A model generated the notes under the pieces. That model did no database searches. It was not told the origin of the DNA and saw only the letters and a program-made list of their open reading frames with translations. From assembly GCA_026693065.1 (NCBI GenBank), contig JAPLNA010000155.1, forward strand, positions 1 to 33,647: a stretch of DNA of 33,647 nt, in the 5' to 3' direction. The translations under genes were made by a program, and so were the position numbers. The stretch is from Planctomycetota bacterium (GTDB lineage Bacteria > Planctomycetota > Phycisphaerae > SM23-33). Below, in pieces: positions 9,601 through 14,902 of the stretch; the stretch's first letter is position 1, and the number at the start of each line of letters is the position of its first letter.

Positions 9601-10134
9601 GAGGGCGCCGGCGGCCCAGAGTGCGACGAGGGCGGCCGACCAGGTCCACGCGGACGCGAGGGATGGGAGAGGAACGGGGAGACCCCCCGACCGCAGTCGG
9701 GGGGCGTTGGAGTCGGGGGATGCAACAGGAGGTACGGAGGGTGAGGCGACGTCAGTCGAGGGGAAAGGTTCGGGTCGCACCACCGACGGAGGGGCGAGGG
9801 GAGGCGATGAGGACTCGGGGATCGCGTTGGAGGGAGACGGCGCCGGGAGTCCCCCCGACTGCAGTCGGGGGGCATTGGGGGCGGGGAGATTGTCGGGAGG
9901 GAGGATGGGGACGCGGAGGGCCGGCAGGGCCGCGGAGAGAAGAGGGATACAGAGCAGACCGACGGCGGCCAGGCAGAGGACCATGTGGCGGGCGGCGGCG
10001 GAGCGGCGGCGAAGGAGCCAGCCGCTCAGGACGAGGGCCAGAGCCAGCAGGAGCAGGCCCTTCACGCCGGCGTCCAGGAGAAAGGGCAGACAGGAGGAGG
10101 CGTGGCGAGGAATCCACGTGTCGAAAGGCGACAT
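3610..10134 (-). CDS. Giant BlaR1-like M56 metallopeptidase receptor with HEAT and beta-sandwich modules
   Basis: The first 400 of 2174 residues form a BlaR1/MecR1-type membrane sensor. There are TM helices near residues 20-38, 48-68, 165-190 and 370-390; the zinc motif H264-E-L-A-H268; and FHWFNPLAWLAARQIRVDRE followed by NACDD, which supplies the third zinc ligand. Known BlaR1 receptors cleave themselves and the partner BlaI. The expected penicillin-binding sensor is absent. Instead the rest, probably extracytoplasmic, alternates HEAT-like repeats (about 1060-1300, 1355-1430, 1960-2165) with four beta-sandwich modules marked by N-x-SDKP or NNSD near 911, 1495, 1668 and 1815, joined by TTRPAT-type linkers. 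Usual BlaR1 length is about 600. The ATG at 10134 follows the blaI stop after 2 bases, so the pair is an operon. The ligand is unknown; HEAT repeats suggest protein binding. Confidence 0.85.
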   Translation of the reverse strand: MSPFDTWIPRHASSCLPFLLDAGVKGLLLLALALVLSGWLLRRRSAAARHMVLCLAAVGLLCIPLLSAALPALRVPILPPDNLPAPNAPRLQSGGLPAPSPSNAIPESSSPPLAPPSVVRPEPFPSTDVASPSVPPVASPDSNAPRLRSGGLPVPLPSLASAWTWSAALVALWAAGALLFLLHLVLGSLLAARRAALAVPLTDADSLALLKNLARRLGIRRAVRRRTDPRGLIPATSGLLRPTILLPTDAAAWPEQRRQIVLLHELAHVKRADCLTQLVTRLAWAFHWFNPLAWLAARQIRVDRENACDDLVLASGFKASDYAGHLLDIVSSLRTSAWPSPTSVSMARPSHLKARLLAILDARRPRRSLTRRGALAAAALILALTTALAVLHATTRPASAPAPADAATAATAPATQPASVPGQLTVTLSDGIVAVITPKPDTLAKYFRNDPAYFIRLMKQDCEGSLREYLEDVPVGVGFEMARSLEDLATIEYRGKPARPDLRARILQIAKAENQVHAVVREFFPAGSTTPAVEKVFGPGKEISRNSASGIIYMEYPLSSDRKVQAIFRKDGTLWDLFPSPDGQKEAYDPRVEARLAGGIESYVQTRRFAGEFLQKVNPGWTQAQADARMDQALRDGKTDPAAVQGLVARQTEADSPATTRPATGAADAVSARVVQWIGRLGAGSAPERDRAQQELLKIGEPAVELLTKAAADKDPERSTRAKLLLEEISKALVERLAERIRVELPPGWDMTRFQHHLAVPPGLSPGQAWIIELNRKGASDSDIRLGTGRIEVYVMDPGYDGHREQEGAGPPPYAASMHGMDRWHGRRVFFIGMEEAVKAALLATLNQALGEGGVAPLKNTQPQSVTTRPGEPLAEAEAVNGLRVSLTARPDVFLTGISGDGFGLWVTFTNASDKPIRLTRWMLGYTPLLTGPDGLPLTPVRKNRRADFAAPKETDVKSLAPGESVDVVVDGFPRFTQWNDEDHFDLSKPGPYRLRLAYKSKPYSAGLPAGFKECWQGTVVTNEVGIDVRDYNDKGPHPVDALRRRVLLGAQGCTQAEWAAGHLGADEKAGVPVLAALLAGTERWTVKVFAAHGLLREGSKASADLKRTAETFLLESLNSSYTDAGLFEPPMYFKPSDEALRWLTPRAADPTASPVLRRQAMRLLSQYGEGRRDEVRPVLRAGLGDKDPEIRRHAMNGLDNLGARPDELQLYKQAAADPDPAVRHKVFQMLAGKGWPEAMPVILAGLRSDDEEIRRACAWGICHFGDKSLAPELVRLLNERPHDVGGNFPPDCLAACHALAALYDLKGYKFGDEIPGQFNNAAARRECDRLLAWWASRPSTTPPEPSTTRPATDPDARLERLLKTAATHTEEGADALLQLRDRPDERATAALESILASLPKGSRNHDLAVQALFCVGTPQAHAILEKQGVPGPGEAIEAVDWTFGAKLKEPQRSRLIEQYLLRSLSKDLQVQVAVKPRGDADPGRIELGVTVRNVSDKPFHLHNRRYFLGELLHFRAKDGTYIRGMATCKIDPGGSDTWAAMKPGDSLEYPISLQVVPHPEGLVGTGDYVFGIDKPGQYEVLAVVEEPPLPPEELKHLKIAEAWSGRAVSKPVTVEIIAPAPATQPVSRPAPSASGLSARIIIPVESKLADGRFSQFDALLELSNGTDKPLRVCTYCYPSTSLERDRSSVNLAPDVWKSDAPRPSQQKEFVVTIDPGESVTIPFKASTQGEGPWTLRASYSVSRPEYIRELNLWSGYVESPPLRVNATKAGVVVLPSATGPAPATRPAGTLTMAINATQPADAPVILTAALINNSDRDMSDEFDQNIQFTAYLTGPDGTTRRVAVTNGSPIEGSSPSIPVLKPGQSVSTPLRLTNCTSGALLDYLPSEQVFLSPGAYRLRLTRQLPGPEHKAQVEATATFVVVKDAALAKARWDELRNLPAARKEFAEHVLTATLTPEIRRQWYSDIKEGKLAQASLKVYRLSVIKDPPADVAGGMIECLKAQLVKFDPTVRDQAFLLNNAASFLANRHPPGAGPVFLQLATGPYVSSADQGAVQFARKEAIYALQFYWRDEMADRVAPLLADKDKWIPLCAARLLAWAGDLRAVGPLVAGAREKNAYAAASLAYLPKNPAAAAALKEALASADQPFAKELRKAMGELPPARAATTRPATGPGR
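9683..9704. repeat. In-frame palindromic repeat unit, copy 1
   Basis: Arms CCCCCCGAC (9683-9691) and GTCGGGGGG (9696-9704) surround a 4-base loop, inside the sensor gene between the second and third membrane segments. On the coding strand it reads NAPRLRSGGLP. Flanking bases on both sides match copy 2, so the shared unit is about 40 bp. Confidence 0.8.
9851..9872. repeat. In-frame palindromic repeat unit, copy 2
   Basis: This is a perfect 22-base palindrome centred on CTGCAG with C6/G6 ends. It encodes NAPRLQSGGLP in the sensor gene's linker. Together with copy 1 it brackets a Pro/Ser-rich stretch of about 50 residues, consistent with insertion of a short palindromic repeat into a tolerant linker. 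Confidence 0.8.
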
Positions 10135-10136
10135 GG

Positions 10137-10529
10137 TTACTTGCCCTCCTTCCGGAGGTTCTCGACCAGGCCGCGTAACTGGTCGATCTCCTCGGCGGTC
10201 AGGCGGGCGTCGGATTCGGCCAGCAGGGCCGCGACGGCGCGGGCGGCGGAGCCGTCGAAGAACGTCGTCAGCAGCCCCCGAACGGCGGACCGCCCGGCGT
10301 CCCGGCGCGAGCGGATGGGCAGGTAGACGTAGCGGACGCCGTCGGCCTCGTGGCGGAGGTGGCCCTTCGTCTCGAGGATCCGCATGAGCGTGCGAACGGC
10401 GGAGTAGCTGGGCGGGGCGGGAATGGCCGCGTGAACGTCGGCGACGCTGCAACGGCCTCGGGCGTAGACGACGTCCATGATCTGCCGCTCGCGGCGGCTG
10501 AGGTGGTGGAGATCCGAACTTCGTGCCAT
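10137..10529 (-). CDS. blaI: BlaI/MecI-family transcriptional repressor
   Basis: The 130-residue protein is a winged-helix repressor of the BlaI/MecI/CopY family. LSRRERQIMDVVYARGRCSV and PSYSAVRTLMRILETKGHL (about residues 10-60) match the family helix-turn-helix, followed by a wing with HEADGVRYVYLP and a C-terminal dimerisation helix. In the known systems the repressor is cleaved by the BlaR1 partner, here encoded 2 bases downstream. The ATG at 10529 has AAAGGA 7 bases upstream. It is likely autoregulated through the two operators at 10588-10605 and 10632-10649. The real target and inducer are unknown; 'blaI' is a family name and does not imply beta-lactam resistance, since no beta-lactamase is present in the window. 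Confidence 0.92.
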   Translation of the reverse strand: MARSSDLHHLSRRERQIMDVVYARGRCSVADVHAAIPAPPSYSAVRTLMRILETKGHLRHEADGVRYVYLPIRSRRDAGRSAVRGLLTTFFDGSAARAVAALLAESDARLTAEEIDQLRGLVENLRKEGK

Positions 10530-10587
10530 GGCGAGATCCTTTCGCTGTCGGTATTCGACGATCGAGAAAGGGGGCGGTTCCCGGATT

Positions 10588-10605
10588 ATGGCAATATTTT
10601 GCCAT
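10588..10605. promoter_or_regulatory. Operator O1 for the BlaI-type repressor
   Basis: The perfect inverted repeat ATGGCAA-TATT-TTGCCAT lies 58 bases upstream of blaI. It covers the predicted -10 box (10596-10601), so binding would block RNA polymerase. A second, near-identical site lies 44 bp away centre to centre. Confidence 0.75.
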
Positions 10606-10624
10606 GGGCGGGGGCGGGCGTCAA
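10596..10624 (-). promoter_or_regulatory. Sigma70-type promoter of the blaI-sensor operon
   Basis: On the minus strand, TTGACG (10619-10624), a 17-base spacer and CAAAAT (10596-10601) form a plausible promoter. Transcription would start near 10588, leaving a leader of about 58 bases before blaI. Confidence 0.6.
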
Positions 10625-10631
10625 GGGGGAT

Positions 10632-10649
10632 GTGGTAATTTTTTGCCAT
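10632..10649. promoter_or_regulatory. Operator O2 for the BlaI-type repressor
   Basis: GTGGTAA-TTTT-TTGCCAT matches O1 in 7 of 7 right-arm bases and 5 of 7 left-arm bases. It lies just upstream of the -35 box, so two repressor dimers could sit about four helical turns apart on one face of the DNA. Confidence 0.65.
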
Positions 10650-10658
10650 GGGGGGAAT

Positions 10659-10743
10659 GAGGAGGGAAGGAGGGGAAGGAGGGAAGGGAGGGAGGGGGGG
10701 GAGGGGGGAGGGGGGGGGGGGGGGGGGGGAGGGGGGGAGGGAA
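10659..10743. other. 85-base homopurine tract with a run of 20 G
   Basis: Every base on the plus strand from 10659 to 10743 is A or G, including G20 at 10710-10729. It starts 5 bases beyond the GT9 stop codon in the direction of that operon. In the minus-strand transcript it is an unbroken pyrimidine tract rich in C and free of G, the composition favoured by Rho. On the other strand it could form G-quadruplex DNA. The long G run is also prone to length errors in sequencing. Confidence 0.85.
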
Positions 10744-10747
10744 CCCG

Positions 10748-11821
10748 TCAGGAGAGGGATGCGAGGATCTGGAGAACGGGATCGAGGGCGATCGCGTCCA
10801 TGGAGGGACCCGCGAGGGTGTGGGCGCGGGGACCCGTGGGAGCGAAGTGAACGGGGTTGGTCGGACCGAAGAGGGAGAGCGTGGGGGCCCCGACGGCGGC
10901 GGCGAGGTGACAGAAACCCGAGTCGTTGCCCACGCACGCCCGGGCGAGGACGGCCAGGCCGGCGAGGGTAGACAAGGGAGGGCCCTCCAGCGTAGGGAAC
11001 TCGCGGGAGATCGAGTCGATGGCGGAAGAAGACCAGCGGTCTTGCTCGACGGGGCCGAGGATGAAGAAACACGGGCCGGCGGAGTCGGCGAGAGAGAAGT
11101 AGCGGTCGAGGGACCAACACTTCGAGGGCGAACCGGCGCCGGGGTGAATGAGGAGGAACGGAACGGAAGGATCGAGACCCGCGGATTCCAGGGCGACGCG
11201 GGCGAGGGAGAGAAACGCGGGAGGGACGGGGAAGGGAGGGAGGGATTCACCGCGGAGGACGCGGAGAGAAGAAGAACACGGCGAAACCGCAAGCGGGGAA
11301 GAAGAAGACGACGGAGAAGAGGAAGAAGGAGATGACGGAGAAGGGGAAAAGGAAGACGGAGAAGAAGACGGAGAAGAAGAAAAGGAAGGGATACCCAGGA
11401 GGTCCGCCCAGAAGTCCAGGAGGTGACCGGTGAAGGAGGAGGGAGGACGGATGGGGAGGAAGGCGGAGTTGTCGGCGCCGCAGACGGCGCCCAGGCGCGC
11501 GCAGGCGGCCGAGTTGTCGGGGGCGGGGAAACAGGAGATCAGGCGGGTGGCGGAAGGGAGCCGCTGGGCAAGAGAACTCTCGGGCGCGGGAGTGTCATGG
11601 AAGAGCTCGTGGAAGGGCAGGGCTTGGAAGTCCAGGCAGGCCTCGACGGCCCCGAGGGCGACCAGGAGCGGGCCGACCTCGCCCGAGGCGACCAGCGTGA
11701 CGGCGGGGTAACGGGACAGGAGACGAGAGAAGAGAATCAGGTCGCCGAGCGCGCCGGGATGGATCGCGAGGGTGGTCAGGGTTGATAGGAGTCCACGGCG
11801 GCGGACTCGAAACGGGTGCAT
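10748..11821 (-). CDS. Glycosyltransferase family 9 (heptosyltransferase-like)
   Basis: GT9 enzymes such as WaaC/WaaF transfer heptose or related sugars in lipopolysaccharide core assembly. The protein begins with the typical IHPGALGDLILFSRLL. Its C-terminal domain has LLIHPGAGSPSKCWSLDRYF, a variant of the nucleotide-sugar motif, and ACVGNDSGFCHLAAAVGAPTLSLFGPTNP, which is strongly GT9. Between the two domains, about residues 142-200, is an abnormal Ser/Pro-rich insert encoded by GA-rich tandem repeats and a dispersed intergenic repeat. The ATG at 11821 overlaps the dnaB end by 46 bases and has no good Shine-Dalgarno; a CTG codon overlapping the dnaB stop would fit the family start better. 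The gene is the last of the dnaB transcription unit. The acceptor sugar is unknown. Confidence 0.85.
   Translation of the reverse strand: MHPFRVRRRGLLSTLTTLAIHPGALGDLILFSRLLSRYPAVTLVASGEVGPLLVALGAVEACLDFQALPFHELFHDTPAPESSLAQRLPSATRLISCFPAPDNSAACARLGAVCGADNSAFLPIRPPSSFTGHLLDFWADLLGIPSFSSSPSSSPSSFSPSPSSPSSSSPSSSSSPLAVSPCSSSLRVLRGESLPPFPVPPAFLSLARVALESAGLDPSVPFLLIHPGAGSPSKCWSLDRYFSLADSAGPCFFILGPVEQDRWSSSAIDSISREFPTLEGPPLSTLAGLAVLARACVGNDSGFCHLAAAVGAPTLSLFGPTNPVHFAPTGPRAHTLAGPSMDAIALDPVLQILASLS
11243..11296 (-). repeat. Dispersed repeat, copy A, inside the GT9 gene
   Basis: The core at 11248-11266 matches 17 of 19 bases of the intergenic copy at 18467. In the GT9 frame it reads SSLRVLRGESLPP, the same style of peptide that appears when intergenic copies are translated. 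Bases 11281-11296 are also identical to 13300-13315. This suggests an insertion that kept the reading frame and then grew by GA-rich repeat expansion. Confidence 0.65.
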
Positions 11822-13161
11822 TCGGGCAGGAAGGTGAGGTAGACGGTGCCGGTCGGGCCGTTGCGCTGCTTGGCGACGATCAACTCCGTTACGCCGGTGG
11901 GGTTCCAGTCGGGCTCGCCGCGGTGGTAGTAGTCTTCGTTGTGGAGGAGGGCGACGACGTCGGCGTCCTGCTCGATGGCGCCGCTTTCGCGGAGGTCGCT
12001 CATTCGCGGGCGCTGGGTGGAGCGGTCGGCGGGGCCTCGGTTGAGCTGGGCGGCGCAGATGACCGGCACTTCCAGCTCGCGGGCCAGGGCCTTGATGTCG
12101 CGGGACATCTCGGTGATCTGCTGCTGGCGGCTGTCGGCGGGGCCGTGGTAGGTCATCAACTGCAGGTAGTCGACGAAGACGGCCTGGATGCCGTGGGCGG
12201 CCTTGAGACGCCGGGCCTTGGCGCGGAGCTGGAGGGTCGTCAGCGTGGGGGTGTCGTCGATGAGGAGCGGGCTTGCCTCGAGGTCGCCGGCGGCGGCCTT
12301 GAGCTGGTCCCACTCCTCGCTCTTGATGCTCCCTCGCCGCATCGCCCGCAGCCCGAACTTGGCGTTGGAGGCCAGCAGGCGGAGGGCGAGTTGTTCCTTG
12401 GACATTTCCAGCGAGAACACGACGACGGGCACCTTGTCCACGACGGCCATGTATTCGGCGATGTTCAGCAGGATGGACGTCTTGCCCATGGACGGGCGGG
12501 CGCCGATGACGATCATCTCGCCCTTCTGGAAGCCGGCGGTCAGTTCGTCGAGTTGCCCGTAGCCGGTGGCCAGCCCGGTGATCAGCTTGCCTTCCTGGGC
12601 GAGCAGCGTCTCGAACGTGGAGGCCAGCAGGTCCTTGAGGCTGACGGTGGAGTCGCCGATGTGCTGGCTGGCGATCTGGAAGACGCGTCGTTCGGCCTCG
12701 TCGACGATGCGGTCGGGCTCTTCGCGGCATTCGTAGGCGTCGCGGACCATGTCGGTGCCGGCGCGGATGAGCTCGCGGAGCATGGCCTTCTGGCGGACGA
12801 TGCGGGCGTAGTACTCGACGTTGGCGGTGGAGGGGACGCCGTCGACGAGGCTGGTGACGTACTCGATTCCGCCGACGGCCTCCAGGCGCCCCAGGCGGGC
12901 CAGTTCGTCCCGCAACGTGACCAGGTCGACGGGCTTGCCGGTCTGGCGCATGCCGACGACGCACTCGAAGAGCCCCTGGTGGGCGGGGCGATAGAAGTGC
13001 TCGACGCGGTTGATTTGGACGACCACGTCGACGGCGGGGGGCTCGAGGATCATCGAGCCGAGCACGCAGATCTCGGCGGCGATGTCCTGGGGGGCCTCCC
13101 GGGCGGCTCGGGGCTCGGCGGCGGCGTAGGCGCCATCCTTATTGTCGCTGACGGTGGTCAT
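11776..13161 (-). CDS. dnaB: Replicative DNA helicase DnaB
   Basis: DnaB is the hexameric helicase that unwinds DNA at the replication fork. At 461 residues it has normal length. The N-terminal domain contains AAEICVLGSMILEPPAVD and YRPAHQGLFECV. The RecA-like C-terminal domain has TGYGQLDELTAGFQKGEM, Walker A GARPSMGKTS with Lys at K227, VFSLEMSKEQLALRLLAS (motif H1a), VFVDYLQLM (Walker B) and the closing LRESGAIEQDADVVALLH. No intein is present. The start at 13161 is preceded by AGGGAAGG. It lies downstream of rplI, as in many bacteria, but a 264-base gap with its own promoter separates them. Confidence 0.97.
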   Translation of the reverse strand: MTTVSDNKDGAYAAAEPRAAREAPQDIAAEICVLGSMILEPPAVDVVVQINRVEHFYRPAHQGLFECVVGMRQTGKPVDLVTLRDELARLGRLEAVGGIEYVTSLVDGVPSTANVEYYARIVRQKAMLRELIRAGTDMVRDAYECREEPDRIVDEAERRVFQIASQHIGDSTVSLKDLLASTFETLLAQEGKLITGLATGYGQLDELTAGFQKGEMIVIGARPSMGKTSILLNIAEYMAVVDKVPVVVFSLEMSKEQLALRLLASNAKFGLRAMRRGSIKSEEWDQLKAAAGDLEASPLLIDDTPTLTTLQLRAKARRLKAAHGIQAVFVDYLQLMTYHGPADSRQQQITEMSRDIKALARELEVPVICAAQLNRGPADRSTQRPRMSDLRESGAIEQDADVVALLHNEDYYHRGEPDWNPTGVTELIVAKQRNGPTGTVYLTFLPECTRFESAAVDSYQP

Positions 13162-13229
13162 TCGCCTTCCCTGGCGGGCGCGCCGGCGGCGAAGAAACCG
13201 CCGGGTCGCCCGGACGTACTCGACCCGCG

Positions 13230-13257
13230 ATCATACCACGGGGCGGGTGCAGGTCAA
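13230..13257 (-). promoter_or_regulatory. Sigma70-type promoter of dnaB
   Basis: TTGACC (13252-13257), a 16-base spacer and TATGAT (13230-13235) are read on the minus strand, about 70 bases upstream of dnaB. The 16-base spacer and the GTGG preceding the -10 box match the tRNA-Gln promoter. Confidence 0.6.
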
Positions 13258-13425
13258 GAACAAGATGGACGCGCACCCACCCGCCCCGCCCCGCGGATCG
13301 CGAAACCGCAAGCGGTCAAGACCGGGAGGGATCCCGGGGGACCCCCGAAGGAATCCGGAGGGATCGACCCGGAGATACCCGACCCGCGGAAACCGACCCG
13401 GAGGAACCGGAGAGAACGGGAGGGA
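13258..13425. other. Non-coding rplI-dnaB spacer with GGA-rich sequence
   Basis: The spacer contains a short hairpin ACCGC-AA-GCGGT at about 13306-13316 inside a 16-base match to 11281-11296. This is followed by loosely repeated GACCCGGAG/GGAGGGAT units up to the rplI stop. No open reading frame with a start is supported. It may contribute to termination after rplI. Confidence 0.4.
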
Positions 13426-13938
13426 TTATTCGTTCTCGCCGGCGCCGGGCTCGCTGGGGGCCGGCTCGGAGGCGGGCGACTCGGCCCCTTCCTCGCGGGC
13501 GCGGACGACCCACACGTGGATGACCGCCGTCACCGTCTCGATCAGCTCCAGCTCGACGTCGTACTTGTCCAACTGGCGGATGGGCTGGGCGAGGTTGACC
13601 TGCTCGACCTCGACGAAGACGCCCTCGGCGGCCAAGGCCGCGACGATCTGCGCGGGCCCGACCGAACCGTAGAGGTGGCCTTCCTCGTTGGCGTTGACGG
13701 CAATGGTGATTTCCTTGCCGCGGAGCAGGACGGCCTTGGCCTCGAGCTCGCCGCGCATCTTGGCCAGTTCGGCCAGGTGCTTGGCCTTCTCGATCTCGAC
13801 CACCTTGAGGTTGGCGGTGGTGGGCATGACGGCCAGGTGGCGGGGAATCAGGTAGTTGTGGGCGTAGCCGGGCTTGACGGTCACGACGTCGCCGACGGTG
13901 CCCAGCTTCTTGACGGGTTTTCGAAGCAGAACTTTCAT
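13426..13938 (-). CDS. rplI: 50S ribosomal protein L9
   Basis: L9 is a two-domain protein of the large subunit at the base of the L1 stalk that helps maintain reading frame. The N-terminal signature VKKLGTVGDVVTVKPGYAHNYLIP (about 9-32) is unmistakable. The central helix and the C-terminal domain (LYGSVGPAQIVAALA) follow. At 170 residues it is about 20 longer than E. coli L9 because of an acidic Glu/Ser/Pro tail. GAGGA lies before the ATG. It follows rpsR after about 30 bases, in the rpsF-ssb-rpsR-rplI order. Confidence 0.96.
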   Translation of the reverse strand: MKVLLRKPVKKLGTVGDVVTVKPGYAHNYLIPRHLAVMPTTANLKVVEIEKAKHLAELAKMRGELEAKAVLLRGKEITIAVNANEEGHLYGSVGPAQIVAALAAEGVFVEVEQVNLAQPIRQLDKYDVELELIETVTAVIHVWVVRAREEGAESPASEPAPSEPGAGENE

Positions 13939-13969
13939 TCGAGTATCCTCAGGTGTCTCTTGCCGCCGG

Positions 13970-14236
13970 TCAACCGACGTAGGGCATCAGGGCCATGAAC
14001 CGCGCCCGCTTGAGCGCCAGCCGGCACGAACGCTGGTGCCGCGCACAGTTGCCGCTTCGCTTGCGGCTGAACATCTTGCCCTGCTGGGTGGCCAGTTTGG
14101 TCAGGCTCCCCAGGTCCTTGTAGTCGATTTCCTTGATCTTGTCCCGGCAGAACCGGCACTTGGCCTGCTCGCGAAACCGCGTCTTGCGACGCTTGGTCTT
14201 CGCGGCCGGGGCACTCTTGCTGAAGCTTCTTGCCAT
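13970..14236 (-). CDS. rpsR: 30S ribosomal protein S18, zinc-binding type
   Basis: S18 sits on the platform of the small subunit next to S6. The 88-residue protein has a basic N-terminal tail and the S18 core IDYKDLGSLTKLATQQGKM and GNCARHQRSCRLALKRARFMALMPYV. Cys27-x-x-Cys30 with Cys64 and Cys71 forms the four-cysteine set of zinc-binding (C+) S18 proteins. That suggests zinc dependence and that a C- paralogue could exist elsewhere. It lies between ssb and rplI, all on the same strand. Confidence 0.96.
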   Translation of the reverse strand: MARSFSKSAPAAKTKRRKTRFREQAKCRFCRDKIKEIDYKDLGSLTKLATQQGKMFSRKRSGNCARHQRSCRLALKRARFMALMPYVG

Positions 14237-14333
14237 GATATTCCTGTCCTTCCTTCTGGGTCGTCGGGTTGTGGTGCGTATGTATGTTCAGCCGCGGACA
14301 ACGAGGCCCGTGGGGGCGTCGCGCCGCGGGGGG

Positions 14334-14828
14334 TCAAAAGGGAATATGGTCTCCGCCGCCGCCCCCGCCGGCGGGGGCTTCGTAGCCGCCGTCGTCGTAG
14401 GGCTCGGGGGGCATGGGCTCGCCCCGGTCGGCCGGGGGAGGCACCGAGGCCGATTCTCTGGGCCCGGCGCCGCCGGGGGCGCCACCGCCGCCGCCGGCGC
14501 GGCTGTCAACGAACTGGAAGCTCTCGATAAACACCCGGTGCTTGCTCCGCTTGGAGCCGTCCTGCGCCTGCCAGGAGTCCAGTTGCAGCCGCCCCTCCAC
14601 CAGGATCGGGCGGCCCTTGGTGAAGAACTTGTTGATATTCTCGGCCGTCTTGCCGAAGGCGGAGCAGTCGATGAAGCAGACCTCCTCGCCCTGCGTGCCG
14701 TCCTGTTTCTTGAACCGGCGGCTGACCGCCAGTCCGATCTCGACGACGGGGGTCTGGCTGGGCAGATAGCGCAGTTGCGGGTCGCGGGTCAGGTTGCCCA
14801 TCAGAATGACTTTGTTGTAGCTGGCCAT
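14334..14828 (-). CDS. ssb: Single-stranded DNA-binding protein
   Basis: SSB coats single-stranded DNA during replication and repair. The 164-residue protein has the OB fold starting MASYNKVILMGNLTRDPQLRYL, with RPILVEGRLQLDSWQAQDG further along. A Gly/Pro-rich flexible tail follows and ends in DHIPF, a version of the acidic tip (usually DDIPF) that recruits partner proteins. TAGGAG lies upstream of the ATG. The position between rpsF and rpsR is conserved in many bacteria. Confidence 0.96.
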   Translation of the reverse strand: MASYNKVILMGNLTRDPQLRYLPSQTPVVEIGLAVSRRFKKQDGTQGEEVCFIDCSAFGKTAENINKFFTKGRPILVEGRLQLDSWQAQDGSKRSKHRVFIESFQFVDSRAGGGGGAPGGAGPRESASVPPPADRGEPMPPEPYDDGGYEAPAGGGGGGDHIPF

Positions 14829-14902
14829 AGTCGGCTCCTACGCTTGGGCCCGGGCGGCGGGGCATGGAATGCCGGGCCCCCGCGGGCGGCGGTTGGGTCC
14901 GG

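Noticed and set aside
11822-12964. Upstream extension of the GT9 reading frame through dnaB
   Set aside because: The extra residues are Arg/Pro-rich noise in a shifted frame over clear DnaB coding sequence. GT9 homology begins at the IHPGALGD segment.
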